DNA of 64,000 nucleotides. Source: Bombyx mori (Eukaryota; Arthropoda; Insecta; Lepidoptera; Bombycidae). Each line of letters starts with the position of its first letter. The stretch's first letter is position 1. This document shows, one piece after another, positions 13,401 to 22,778 of this stretch. Location: NCBI RefSeq assembly GCF_030269925.1, contig NC_085114.1:14216001-14280000 (forward strand), read 5' to 3'. The position numbers were made by a program, and so were the translations under genes. The notes below the pieces were generated by a model. That model saw only the letters and a list, made by a program, of their open reading frames with translations, ran no database searches and had not been told where the DNA came from.

Positions 13401-16400
13401 CAGGTAGTCGAAGGGGTCCGGCCTGTCTGAGCCGTTCACCTCGGGCGCTTTCTCGAAGGACAATACCTGTTTTCGCCTCAGCAGCCTCAGGAGGATCTCT
13501 TCCTTGACCTTCTTCAGGTGTAAGATGTTATTCCACTCGTGTTCCTTCTTCTGTGCTAGTTCTCGTAGCGTCTGTATCTCCGAGAGAAGTTGCTCCGTGT
13601 GCCTCTGTATTTCGTCGACGCTGTTCTTTGTCGCAGTCTGTATGTAGTCGTTAATCATAGTGTCATGTTGCGGGAAGGTCTTCTCTACTTCTTGACAGAG
13701 CTTCTTAGGGGGGGACTCGCTTTCGGCTTCTTCGCTTGAACGACGTTTAACGCCTTGCTCTTCCTGTAACAATGGATTAGTTATTATAGTTTTAATTCAT
13801 ATTCCATTACTTTAATGCGTATATTGCTTTATTGCGAAGCCAATTCTTCATATTTTGATTATTAAGATATTGAAATAAAATCCATTTCATAAATAAAGTT
13901 TCGAAACAATAATAGGACGGTACATCTTGTTTTTGATGAAAAAAAGCAATTTTTATTTTTAAATTAATTCCCATTATGTAGTACGCCTTTACCAGACACT
14001 TGTTGAATCATTGGAAAATAACGCTAGGTTAATTTTTAAAATATACAACGCTTGTATCTATTCCACGGTTTATGGTCATCAACAATCTTATGGACATCTT
14101 ACGTTCCTGAAACCGAAGTCAATAGTGACGGTTCTGAGAGGATAATAATAATAATTTGTTTTCTACTTTTTTCCTTCCTAGGCTGATAGCCTTGAGAGGC
14201 TATGTCAGCGTAACCTAACAAACTAGGTGAGTTCACAGGGCTCAAACCTGACGACGTTGCTAACACTAGCCCTAGCAAGAGCAATGCTTCGCAGAATCTA
14301 TCACCGGATCGGAAACGCGACCCACGGAGAAGATCCGGCGAGAAACTCAGTGGGCTGTGTCTGTGGGTTAATTTACTTGCCGAGCCCTTCGTCGAAAACG
14401 ACAGGTTCGACGAGAACGATGACCAAAGTATTTTACTAATGAATTATAATAGCACACACAAAATTAATTGTGAGGATGAAGTGGCAAAGGCGCGCTCTTG
14501 ACGGACGACCAGACGAGCGAACAACTTCAACGCGAGCGATCGACGGCCGTCTGGTGTAGTGGTAAGTGACATGGTCACTACACAAGGCGGTCGCGGGTTC
14601 GAATCCCGCCAAGGGAGGATATTTGTATGATAAATATAAAATGTCTTTTTCGGGGTTATGGATGTATATTAAATATATGTATGAATATTATAATCATTTT
14701 ACATTTATTTCCGTTATCTGGTACCTGTAACACAAGTTCTTTACGAACTTACCACGGGACCAGTTAAGGGGGCGTGATGGTTTTAAAAAAAAAAAAAAAT
14801 TGGCTGAGGGCGCAGGTATCGTCTTGATTCGAGCAGCGCAAATGGTAAACCTTCAGCAGTGCGGGTCTACGTCCCACATTGAAAGGGCGATATATTTGAC
14901 TGGCGATACGCGAGGAAGAACTAGACCAAAATGAAATTAGGGCTCGAGCTTCCGACTGTTCAGTCGCGATGAAACAAACAAACAGACATATAGACAAAAT
15001 AGATAACATTCTTTATAAAAAAATATATATTTTATTTTAATACAGATTTTACTTGAATAGACTATTTGAGGCTGGCGCAGGTCCAGGAGACAGTAAAAAC
15101 GCAGTGAAGATTATCGACGGAAAGAAGATTGAGTGTTGCTTTTTTTTATGATTGAAAGATTACTGGTGGCCCGAAGGCCTTTCCAGTTTCACCAGGACAG
15201 GTGGGCGAGCAAATGCTCAGCCAGGAGGGGTGGGATTTGCTAACAACTGCCCGAGCACCTCCGAAGGAGACCTAACAACTCAAGAGCAATTGCTTCGCGA
15301 ATGAATCTACTACCGGATGGGCATCACGACCCGCTAAGATCCGGCGAGAAACTCAGCGGGCTGATGAATGGGTTAGGTTGCACGTCGACCTCTTTGTCGA
15401 GTTCGATGAGTACGGTTACCGGAGTCCCTAAGCCTGCTCCTAGTGTTAGAGCTGAAAAAGTCTTATGCAAAGATTATTGGAGCTGATGGATCCGTAAGGA
15501 CGTGTCTAGGGCGTCGACGGTGACTGGCTCCTGCATGATCAGGATTCGGGGAGTAGTCAGCGGCGGCAACGATAAGGCGATTATCATGACGCAATTGAGT
15601 GTTGCTGTTTTAAGTTAGCTTTTATGGGCTTACGTACAACCGCCCGCAAAAAGTTGAAGTGGGTTCAAGTTCATGTTAACCCACCAGTATACTCGATGTT
15701 GTTTTGAAAGTTACCGTCTTAACTATCTCTGTTATACAACCAGAGGTAGGAAACGTGAAAAAAATTTTGAAACTGAATGTGGATTTTTGTTTTGAATGAC
15801 TGAATGATTTATTTTATTTCTGACAACAATAAGTCCACATGTGTACATAGTATCATTGAAACATACTTAAAATTAACAAAAGCAATCAAATTTTGTTTTG
15901 TCATATTTGTATGTGTTTTGTTGCTATAATATTTTGTTTTGTAATATAGTCATACGTAACTAATTTAGTCAACAAAACATGTTTTTAAAGATATCATCAA
16001 AACTACATATAAATTGGGTTAAATACAAAGATCAGCATTTTTTTTGAAAGATTTTTTTTCCAAATTAAATTTAGTATATGACTTTTTTCTGTTTGGGTTA
16101 AGTTATTCTTCCTGTTACAAATTTCAAGATTATACCTCAAATCTAGTTTCTTACCTTAATATCACCGTTGAGGGGTTGAATTTTTGGCTTGTAATCAAAT
16201 TTGTGTTCAGTTTTCTCCTCTATCGGTGCAGTCTCTGTCATATCTACATCAGGCTCCGGTTCTTGAGACTTCGGCTCCTCAATAATCGGTTCCTCTTTTA
16301 TTTCAACCGGAACCTATTTGAAGAAATGTTACTGGCTTTAAAATAACTATTGGAGTGGGTAATGCAAATGAGAAAGGTAACCGACCATCATTGTGGATGA

Positions 16401-19400
16401 ACCAAAGTGACCTACCTTGTTTCTGATGAACTTAAATGGCAAGTTGGCCGTGGAATAGAGATTACAATCTAATGTATGAAAGTGGCTTACTGGTGGTAGG
16501 ACCTCTAGTGAGGCCGCACGACTAGGTTCTACCGTGAAGCGTTTCGTTTTGAAGGGTGGGGCAGCTGTTGTAACTATACTTGAGACCTTAGAACTTATAT
16601 CTCAAGGTGGGTGGCGCATTTACGTTGTAGGTGTCTATGGGCTCCAGTAACCACTTAACACCAGGTGGGCTGCGAGTACGTCCACCCAAGTAAGCAATAA
16701 AAAAAAGGTGGGTCATTCACCTGATACCTGTGGACACCAGTAATCACATAATCTCGGGTGGGTCTTGAACTCCTATGTTATATATCTACAGTAATTTTTA
16801 TTCATAGATACATACATTATCAGCCTATAGCAGCCCACTGCTGGACATAGGCGTCTTCAATTGCTCGCCATTGAGCACGATCCTCGACTTCTCTCATCCA
16901 GCTCCTGCCAGTCACCAGGAATGATGATCTGCATCATTCCTGGTGCAGGGTGGCTGGCAGGAGCTTAATTTATATTCGAAAGTTCGCAACTTTAAAGATG
17001 TATACATTGGTTAACTGTCTGTTAGTTTGTGCATGGAATCAATCCTAGTTTGAAGAAAAATATATTTGCTGTATGTACTAATTGGCTTTGATGTCTAAGG
17101 TATTACAGTTAAATGCTTATCATTTCTGAGTTCATTGACCCACGTAAAAGTAAGCATTTCATGTATTTACTTGTTCATAATCTATGCATTCACAAATGTT
17201 TTTTTTTCGTTTAACTTGAAACTTGGTATAGTTATTTTTGTTATTTCAAGAAAGGTATTTGTCATGGCACTGTACAAGAGGTAGTATAGTAGGACTTTCA
17301 ATGAATAGGTGAATTTCATACATTTCGCAATAATCACAACGAGATAGGAAGCAATAGTCTATACCAGTGGTTCCCAAACTTATTTTGTCTGCTGCCCACT
17401 TTGAGAATATTATTTTTTAACGCCCGCCATTTTTTCACCTACTTAAAAACCACTATAGCGATAACTCAGTCGTTATCTAAGAATCTTAGATGAAATTACA
17501 AATCGCCTCCCAAGCCTCTACACAACACCCCCATTTTTTTCTGGGTCTCTTACCGCCCCCCATTAAGCCTGCAGCGCCCACAAGGGGGCGTTATCGCCCA
17601 CTTTGGGAAAGGGTGGCCTATACGGACAAGTTTCCCTACAATTTCACTGTTTCAATTTACATTAGAGATCTACTTGTGCTGCAGGCAGATGACGAGAGTG
17701 GACACAAGCTATATAGTATTTGGCAATGAAAACACTATTACACAACTATTTTTAATATATAATTAAAACTTTCACTGTCTGAAATTCCAGTTGTATGATA
17801 AGGACTCACAGTAACAGCAGGTGCTACAGGCTCTGGTTCAACGACAACAGTTTTCTCTTGCTCTTCAGTCACTGCAGGCTTGACTGTAGAAACATCCTCA
17901 GCTATTGGCTCAGGGTTTTTTGTTATAGTCTCTACAGGATCTTCTACTGGTAAAGATGACAAACTTGTTTCTTCGTTTATTTGTTCTGTTAAATTATGAT
18001 AATATTAATCATTACAAGTTCAGTGTATCTTTATTTACATTTACTGAACTTTTAGCTCAGTGTTATGTGGTTACAGAAGCCCTGATAGAATAAGATCTGG
18101 TTTATTTTCAAAAAACATATCCACTATGTCCAGCCTTAGAAAAATGGAACCTGCGTCCAGAATTTTAAAACTAGTAGTTACTTCACTTGATATGAATCAA
18201 CCAGGCCTGTTCTATCAAAACATCTTAAATTTTTTAAACTCAATTCTGCACTATTTTTCATAACATTTCTTTTATTGAAAACTCAGCTTAATAAATTACG
18301 TCATATAACAAAGTTTACAGATATTGTTTAGAAAAATTTACTACTACTCATTCTGGGAACTTGTGTCATGAGAATGGTTTAGTACTTTTTAAAAATAAAG
18401 TCGACTTTAATAATGTTTTTTTTCAACAGTAAATCTTCTTCTTTTTATTTCAATATGGCAAATGGCTTTTTCAATGCCATTATTCTCAGCGTTGAGCTCA
18501 GTTTTTACAGCTGTAGATCTCTAGAAAGTGACTAGGACATAGTTACTAAGTACCACAATTACACAGAGGAATTACAAGAATTAATTAAATTTTATATAAA
18601 TTTTGGCAAAATAATTAAAGAAAATAAGATATCTATAACCTAATATGATATAATATGATGTAACAAATAATAAGATGTATGGTTTGTTATTACAAGAGAG
18701 AACATTACAAAGATCACAAGGAAAAGGAGCCTTGAATGAAGTAAGAAAATACAATGGAGAAGAATCAAACACAAGACAACCAAAAAGGATATGGTCTATG
18801 TCACCAATATCTGCACCGTAACGTGTAATCACCCCCATAATCACTGAATAAACATCTTTCTTGTTTTCCATCAACGCTCAAACAACAATTGAGTCGACTA
18901 TTATCAAAGCCGGCAATGTGACTTTTGGACAATTATTGGTAAATCAGAAAAACGAATTATTAACTTTGTATTCCGTTGGCAGTCACAAAACTCTTCTGAA
19001 CGACATCTTAGATAAATAGCAGGTTAAGTATTAACCTTTATTTAATGCAGGTTTTGAACCGTATTCTTTGAAGGAGACGATTATATTCAAATCAATCTGT
19101 ATTGACATATCAATAAAAAATTTTTGTCCAAATGCACAGATTGCCACCTTTGATAATGACGACTCAATTTTAAGTGCTAAATTTTTTATTACTATACTTG
19201 GCTATTTAAGATTAGGTCACCATTAGAAATCACTATCTGAATGAGGAAAAAATATAATCTTGGGAGTCAAATATTAATTAATGTTTTTAATAATATACAG
19301 TCCTAAAATGTTATCACTTCATTAAATTACATCTTTCTAATTTTATTTTGCAAAAAACGGTCTAACCTAACTTCCGATAGCCTTTTGTGGTTGACTTTCG

Positions 19401-19828
19401 AGACATGCTTTAATTTGCAAAACTATTCTGAAGATATTTTTCTAACCATTTCTTTTACCAATAATAAATAAATATAATAACGCCAAAGCCTGTTCTTTTT
19501 ATAGATTTCCGAGATGTTGTAGTTAATTTAATAAAAAATAGAACAAACCATCAGGTTCCTCATTCTGCAATACAACTGCTTTATCACACTCTTCAATCTC
19601 CAATGGGTTTACAATCTTTTCTTTGGCATTTTCATCACAGATTCCCGCCTTTTCTTCAGAATGAGGCGCTTCGACTCCTTCCTGTTCTTTCAATGATTCT
19701 GTATTCGTCAAAACTTCGTTAATTACTAAGGGATCCACATCGTTTTCTCCGCTGGTCACAGTTGGCGGCGTTTCCACGACACCGGCTTGATCCTTCGGAG
19801 GTACTGTTTTCAAACTTATATCGTTCAT
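1199..19828 (-). CDS. Coiled-coil, proline-rich protein with C-terminal MYND zinc finger (partial, 6 exons in window)
   Basis: Exons in transcription order are 19549-19828 (start ATG), 17810-17985, 16155-16313, 12927-13763, 5951-6298 and about 1199-1405. The gene then runs off the left edge. Every junction has a GT donor and AG acceptor, and the phases fit (1, then 0 throughout), which is the main reason for joining them. The N-terminus is acidic (runs such as EEQEKTVVVEPEP). The 279-codon exon carries a bipartite basic stretch (GVKRRSSEE...PPKK), a predicted coiled coil (EIQRHTEQLLSEIQTLRELA), a Met/Pro-rich stretch and a basic RRGRRMKSI motif. The next exon has a charged helix (RRRQERHEEHMKQAERM) followed by PPPPPYPE. 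The last visible exon has an acidic and glycine-rich run, then the start of a MYND finger (CQGC, CAGC, CSRDC). MYND fingers bind proline-rich partners in many chromatin regulators, so a nuclear co-regulator role is plausible but inferred. I do not recognise the gene. The BEL element lies in the intron between the fourth and fifth exons. Confidence 0.72.
1566..1912 (-). repeat. Bm1-type SINE
   Basis: It contains the diagnostic segments agcaagagccgtgcttcgca, gatccggcgagaaactcag and cgtcgagcccttcgtc. The A-tail side is to the left, judged from copies at 20873 and 43622. Confidence 0.8.
1913..5950. other. AT-rich intron of the MYND gene, nothing recognised
   Basis: It is low-complexity AT-rich DNA with poly(T) runs. 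Short ORFs (for example around 3059-3535 and 3645-4349) lack any recognisable domain or splice logic. A tatacagggtgtatcataac end near 2993 hints at a degraded transposon terminus. Confidence 0.5.
5951..6298 (-). CDS. Fifth coding exon of the MYND-finger gene
   Basis: The exon has 116 codons, phase 0. It reads NQKAMLERLQQMQAGGIPNG, FKDVLVQFANMQQ, an Arg/Glu-rich helix and a PPPPPYPE tract. The acceptor is TTTTTACAG and the donor AAG|GTAACT. Confidence 0.7.
6333..6575 (-). repeat. taagcaataaa-family retroelement
   Basis: This is a near full-length family copy in reverse orientation, just upstream of the MYND-gene exon at 5951-6298. It is in sense with that gene. Confidence 0.8.
6576..7715. other. 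Intron sequence left of the BEL element
   Basis: No gene or clear repeat was found. It is AT-rich with a modest GC patch near 7190-7330. Confidence 0.45.
7721..8459 (+). repeat. 5' LTR of the BEL/Pao element
   Basis: It starts TGTGCAGGACG and ends GGGTCGTGTACA. It contains CCAAT-like sequence near 7857 and a TATAAAAGG box at 7964-7972. The second half is built of degenerate repeats of about 40 bp carrying GAAACAGTTCTCAG, which yields several short overlapping ORFs that are not genes. Confidence 0.93.
7964..7972 (+). promoter_or_regulatory. TATA box of the retrotransposon LTR
   Basis: TATAAAAGG lies about 245 bp into the LTR, with CCAAT-like sequence about 105 bp upstream. The same box recurs in the 3' LTR. 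It is a likely start point for the element's RNA, inferred from position and consensus. Confidence 0.55.
8465..8482 (+). other. Primer-binding site of the BEL/Pao element
   Basis: TGGTCCATTCGAGCCGGA begins six bases after the 5' LTR. TGG pairs with the tRNA CCA end. The rest resembles the complement of an insect tRNA-Tyr 3' end with one extra A; this identity is from memory. A related block follows at 8491-8519. Confidence 0.55.
8552..12001 (+). CDS. Truncated Gag-Pol polyprotein of the BEL/Pao element
   Basis: This is a single 1149-codon ORF. The Gag-like part includes LPFFNGNHQDWLPFRAAY near residue 200. Zinc-knuckle cysteines (CPVC...C and CFRC...HNC) start near residue 402. An aspartic protease motif (LLDDGST) is near 520. 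The RT starts near 795 (LPHFAVVNPLKPEKLRVVHD), with TADIKEMF and the catalytic YVDDYLD near 933. Soon after YVDD the sequence jumps to an RNase H-like FWIDSEIVLRW, so the RT thumb and connection are missing. The integrase core is absent. Integrase C-terminus-like words survive near 11830-11930 but in two frames (IYPGPDNVDRTVDIKT in another frame, RRPVRKLLILP in this one). The ORF ends just inside the 3' LTR. It probably supplies only Gag and protease activity, if any, and depends on helper elements. Confidence 0.88.
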   Translation: MPITRSTGRGRIETEQSPPSETTATTQSMWTETTANTVMSLVAPTTESSCATANTEATTKVAEKPGNSKTEAVKQYIAKQNDVPTKQRAGIVKSDRSRNRKEQKIAKAREELARLQVELAAARLATLEAGSDDENSESEYSKSELDERVGTWLETQPTKTENHDRQKETPAGACDKQDFSDLTAAITLAVKAAREPRYTELPFFNGNHQDWLPFRAAYHETMNSFTKTENINRLRRNLKGRAKEAVDGLLITNADPSDVIRSLEARFGRPETIAITELDTLRALPRLTETPRDICIFSSKVTNAVATLRALNCTHYLYNPETTKTMLEKLTPTLRYRYYDFTAVQPKEDPDLIKFEKFMKREAELCSPYAQPEQAGHYSQPAQHNRRTQNVHIVSEKPSRAKCPVCSNTEHTTTDCYIFKKADSNTRWNIAKNKHLCFRCLKYRNKTHNCKPNTCGINDCKYNHNKMLHFDRKIEKTDNSDKETTENINSAWTGKQKQSYLKIIPVQVQGPIGTVDTYALLDDGSTVTLIDEIICKKTGITGPIDPLHIQAINNIKSTETRSRRVNLTLRGLNSRQEIIQARTVNDLQVTAQTIPKKQIDEYSHLRDISDIITYENAKPGILIGQDNWHMLLASKVRRGNRNQPIASLTPLGWVLHGGRTRTLGHHINYINHASETQEDDKIENLVKQYFAMDALCITPRRPKTDPEEQALRILNSNTVHTTDGRYETALLWKTDNVSLPDNYNNSLKRLINIENKLDRNPELKQKYTEQMEALVAKGYAEPAPKTKTENRTWYLPHFAVVNPLKPEKLRVVHDAAARTRGVALNDMLLKGPNLLQSLPGVIMRFRQHNITATADIKEMFIQVKLRPEDKDALRYLWRKDQRDNKPPEENRMTSLIFGASSSPSTAIYVKNLNAQKHEATHPEAAATIQNRHYVDDYLDIFKGLKDAVLVTTDFRRKHERKPTSKTFWIDSEIVLRWTRTESRSYKPYVAQRLTAINSSTINERRWLPTKHNVADDVTRHVPMSYQNEHRWFRWTEFLRQRQNSWPTESASETTEPMGEVNIAAAVPAGASWPRRRHEKWKCQPRNTRMRGRNNSDISRSRQRGSYRRHQNQVLRRPVRKLLILPIEEYHPAPRRMRRTRTAGVMCRTK
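11985..12723 (+). repeat. 3' LTR of the BEL/Pao element
   Basis: It is a copy of 7721-8459 with no difference seen, followed by the ATACG target duplicate at 12724-12728. A short purine-rich run (GGCGGGAG) just before it may be the polypurine tract. Confidence 0.93.
12927..13763 (-). CDS. Large central exon: coiled coil and basic motif of the MYND-finger gene
   Basis: The exon has 279 codons, phase 0 on both sides. It begins EEQGVKRRSSEEAES with a nearby PPKK, a possible nuclear localisation signal. Heptad-like charged helices follow (DEIQRHTEQLLSEIQTLREL and HEWNNILHLKKVKEEILLRL). Then come a Pro/Met-rich segment and IIADYRQRNPEITPRRGRRM. The donor is ATG|GTGAGT. The conserved look of the last motif suggests a real domain, but I cannot name it. 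Confidence 0.75.
14165..14425 (-). repeat. Bm1-type SINE, truncated
   Basis: It starts in ttccttcctaggctgatagc (tail side) and runs through gatccggcgagaaactcag to cgacgagaacgatgacc. Confidence 0.78.
14543..14795 (+). repeat. tRNA-derived lepidopteran SINE
   Basis: The head has Pol III box A-like tggtgtagtggtaagtg and box B ggttcgaatcc. The body contains tatctggtacctgtaacaca and a following cacaagttctttacgaactt segment, with an A-tail near 14785. This matches the layout of HaSE-type SINEs shared by moths; it is not a functional tRNA. Confidence 0.8.
15137..15600 (-). repeat. SINE-like repeat related to Bm1 (gatccggcgagaaactcagc type)
   Basis: It starts at poly(T) and atgattgaaagattactgg and includes tttccagtttcaccaggaca. 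A shorter copy occurs at 60405-60576. It shares internal words with Bm1, suggesting a composite or sister family. Confidence 0.68.
16155..16313 (-). CDS. Third coding exon of the MYND-finger gene
   Basis: This is a 53-codon exon starting VPVEIKEEPIIEEPKSQ and ending PLNGDIK before a GTAAG donor. It continues the acidic Pro/Glu-rich character of its neighbours, and it is phase 0 on both sides. Confidence 0.66.
16489..16706 (+). repeat. taagcaataaa-family retroelement, internally deleted
   Basis: It starts tggtggtaggacctctag and ends taagcaataaaaaaaa. About 25 bp around tgcctatttctgc are missing. Confidence 0.78.
16820..16964. repeat. LINE-derived fragment with fold-back
   Basis: The cagcccactgctggacatag motif is common at the 3' end of lepidopteran LINEs. 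The sequence then folds back: gctcctgcca at 16901 pairs with tggcaggagc ending at 16964. Confidence 0.55.
17365..17617 (+). mobile_element. hAT-like MITE
   Basis: It starts CAGTGGTTCCCAAACTT. The other end reads CTTTGGGAAAGGGTGG, an imperfect inverted terminus. The bases CTATAC occur on both flanks (17359-17364 and 17618-17623). A second copy in the opposite orientation is at 50272-50527. Confidence 0.7.
17810..17985 (-). CDS. Second coding exon of the MYND-finger gene
   Basis: It reads QINEETSLSSLPVEDP, then Glu/Val/Pro-rich sequence to APAVT, and ends on a GTGAGT donor at a codon boundary. The acceptor is TTTAACAG. It has no recognisable domain. Confidence 0.68.
18899..19167. mobile_element. 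MITE with TTGAGTCG inverted termini
   Basis: The left end TTGAGTCGACTATTATCAAA pairs with the reverse complement of the right end (TTGAGTCGTCATTATCAAA), over roughly 40 bp with mismatches. Both ends extend to TTTGGACA. It lies in the first intron of the MYND gene. Confidence 0.68.
19549..19828 (-). CDS. First coding exon of the MYND-finger gene
   Basis: The ATG at 19828 opens MNDISLKTVPPKDQAG and an acidic, low-complexity stretch. The exon ends GATG|GTTTGT, and the leftover G joins AA of the exon at 17985 to restore a Glu codon, keeping the frame open. No signal peptide is visible. Confidence 0.7.
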
Positions 19829-20872
19829 GTTTATTTACATATTTCCGAATCACTACTCACAGCACAGTCACCACGCCACCCGCAGGTTCAATGACTAAAT
19901 TTACCATGGTGAAAAAAAACATTTACTTTCAACGATCTACACTGTGAACGAGTCCGTAAGTTTTATTTAAATAACTAACGTTCTAATCTACGACAATGTT
20001 TTTAATTTGTTTCCCATATTGGGCAGTATCACGATGCGCTCGTAATTGCAGCCGTGAACTCAAGGGTCATTGTGACTCTTTCGACCAAAAAACCGACATC
20101 GCATTAACTTAGCACAACAACACGACACTGTTCATTATGTTGTTTTTATTTTAATTTGAAATTATTAAAGTAAATTGTTCATTTTTCATTTACACCAATG
20201 TAACAAAATAACGCCAATGCGCTGGAAAAGAATGCAAATCGCACGCGAACATTTTTTGGAAGGGCTGCCATGTTTAAATTTAAAAATTCTACGTTTTGGG
20301 GGGCCATTGGCGTTTAGTTTGCATTATGTGGTATAATTTCTACTACTAGCTTTCTACTTTCGTTTTAATATCTAACTGTTTTACCCAATTTGCTAAATAA
20401 TTTTTTTTAATTTAGTTAATCACAGTTTTAGCTTTATGTTTATTTAACACAAAGGATTATGATTGCTTTTACCATTCTATTCCAGAATTTCCAAATCCGC
20501 TGCCAAATAGTTTAAACAACTACCTACCTATCTATCAAACTTCTAAACCTCTCTCAAAAACATATTATTATGTTTACACAATATATCCTGCCTGCTTACA
20601 TGCTTGCCTGGTACAGTTGGTCTTTAATACCTACCGTTTACTAACGCTGCCCGATAGGCAGACCTTGGTGAATGCTTGAAAACTTTTATTCTGAGGAGTT
20701 TTTTTAATACGCTAAGTAAGAATTATTGTGGCAAATCTTTTTCAAATATTCCACTTGATATTTAAGAAGAAAATAATCTTCAAGCAATATCTAGGGTTTG
20801 TTAATTAATGAAAACAAAAGCTTAGTAGCTGACATATTTCTCTATTTATTTATTTGCATTGCTGCTTTGTGA
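19829..20872. other. Upstream region of the MYND gene
   Basis: This is the non-coding interval next to the start codon at 19828, where the promoter should lie. No clear TATA box was identified. A Bm1 copy follows at 20873. Confidence 0.4.
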
Positions 20873-21310
20873 CCACTTTGATAAAGCGGCACGACACGAG
20901 AACCCTCTCATCGTGGCCGCCGGTAACTACATTTCCGATCCTGCGGAAAGAATGGAAAGCAGTCGATGTCGCCCAAAACACGTCATTTCGGATCCTCCCG
21001 ATCCACTAACGGTGCTTCTAGGTACTTCAAGCACCGGTCACCGTTCTCGTCGAACCCGTCGCTTGCGACGAAGGCTCGACTAGTAAATTAACTCTCAGAC
21101 ACAGCCCACTGAGTTTCTCGCCGGATCTTCTCAGTGGGTCGCGTTTCCGATTCGGTGGTAGATTCTGCGAAGCACGGCTCTTGCTAGGGTTCGTGTTAGC
21201 AACGTCGTCAGGTTTGAGCCCCGTGAACTCACCTACTAGTTAAGGTTACGCTGGAATAGCCTCTCAAGGCTTACTACAAGCTTAGGTAGAAAAAAAGAAG
21301 AAAAAAAAAA
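20873..21310 (+). repeat. Bm1-type SINE with target duplication
   Basis: It is a long copy ending in an A-rich tail and flanked by the 12-bp direct repeat GCTGCTTTGTGA at 20861-20872 and 21311-21322. This fixes both ends and the plus orientation. It lies in the intergenic space between the MYND gene and CDK12. Confidence 0.88.
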
Positions 21311-21322
21311 GCTGCTTTGTGA

Positions 21323-22267
21323 TAGAAATAAACAGGGTGGTGCTATTTACTCATTTGGTAGACAATACGCCCAGCACTAGTAAATGGCGCTTGGCCATCA
21401 CAGTGTGCTAACAAAATAGAGAAACTACTCCAATGAAGCCATCCATATGTCGTCTTTTGTGGGTCTCTTCTTCACACTGTGAAAAAGTAAGCAGGTAGGT
21501 ATTAAAAGTTTGTAAAGGTGACAAAAAAAAAAATGTATTGACTTATGTCAAACGTGAAAATTTAAATTTAAATACCTAATTTTTTAATACATAGTCACCA
21601 GTACCAGTCACTTATTAATATTAATGTTGAACAACAGTGGTGATAAAATATAAATTACTATGTGTGACGTTTATATTTATACTCTGAAGACTTTTCTTAC
21701 TTAGTATATTAATTCATTACGTATTTGTTTACTAAAATTTTGGAACTCACAACGGATAGTTATATTTAAAAAATATATATTTATTGATATTTTTGCTATT
21801 AACATAATATTATGCCAAGAAATGATTCTTTTATTATAATTTAATCCTTTAATTGAACATTTAGCAAACATCGATATGAGCCACAAAATACGATAATATG
21901 TTGTATTAGTGATGTACATTGAACGACAGAATATCGATCAGATGACATTTACTGAGTTGCCATGAGATAACGTCACTAAGCGATGATGAAAGAAAAGCGA
22001 ATGAAAAAGCAAATGGCCGACTAAAAACGTCGTCCTTAGTCCAGAAAATTAATCCGATGTAATTTTATGAATAATGCGCTCTTCATTTTTATGATTAGCG
22101 GAATAGAACTAAATAAAACATAAACATCTAAGATTAATATATATTTGAGCCAATTTTTAGCCTATACTGTACATAATTCAGATAAGAAATTCGTAACCTA
22201 CTCAGATCAAAGAATTGAGAAATAAATTTTCCTGCCTACTACCGCCGCACGTCCATTTATTTGTAAG
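21323..22267. other. CDK12 upstream region
   Basis: This is AT-rich non-coding DNA before the probable 5' UTR donor at 22268. It should hold the CDK12 promoter and first exon; no core promoter motif is convincing. Confidence 0.4.
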
Positions 22268-22729
22268 GTAAGATTTATTTACTTATGTTTGTTAATTGCC
22301 TGTTGAAGTGTATGCTTGTGGATTACTTTTTTTCATTGCTAAATTACTAAAATTGCGATTACCTAAATTTAGAATACAACCATTTTAATTTGCAAAATTT
22401 GCAGATTCATTAAGTTTCCCTATGCTAATGCAATTTAATAAATATATGGTAAAGACAACAAGTTACGAATGTCATTTTTAAAATATTGCCCAAATTTAAT
22501 TGTCTGATATAGGTGGTCCCTAGTACGTAGCTAAACATAGAAACTCACGGTGAACTTATCAAAATGTTGCAAACCTAATTCAGTACTGTCACTAGAACAT
22601 CGACACTCCTGTTTTGGTTGGCTGTAATATAGTCTTTATGATATTTCTATGCTCTGAATATAAAAATGCAAAAATCGACGACAATCGAGAAGTATTGATT
22701 AAAAATACAGGAACAACGTATTTTCACAG
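22268..22729 (+). other. Probable 5' UTR intron of CDK12
   Basis: TGTAAG|GTAAGA at 22268 and TTTTCACAG|ATGG at 22729 make a good donor-acceptor pair upstream of the CDK12 start codon. If real, the upstream in-frame ATG at 22614 is intronic and translation starts at 22779. Confidence 0.4.
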
Positions 22730-22778
22730 ATGGTGTAATGTAACAGAGCGACGCCGGGCGGGAATCCGCCCTCAAAAA

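Noticed and set aside
14549..14622. tRNA gene
   Set aside because: Box A and box B are present, but the acceptor stem does not pair and the sequence continues into a SINE body with an A-tail.
22614..22778. Upstream ATG extension of CDK12 by 55 residues
   Set aside because: The extension is hydrophobic and unlike CDK12 N-termini, a plausible acceptor at 22729 makes it intronic, and the ATG at 22779 has a better context.
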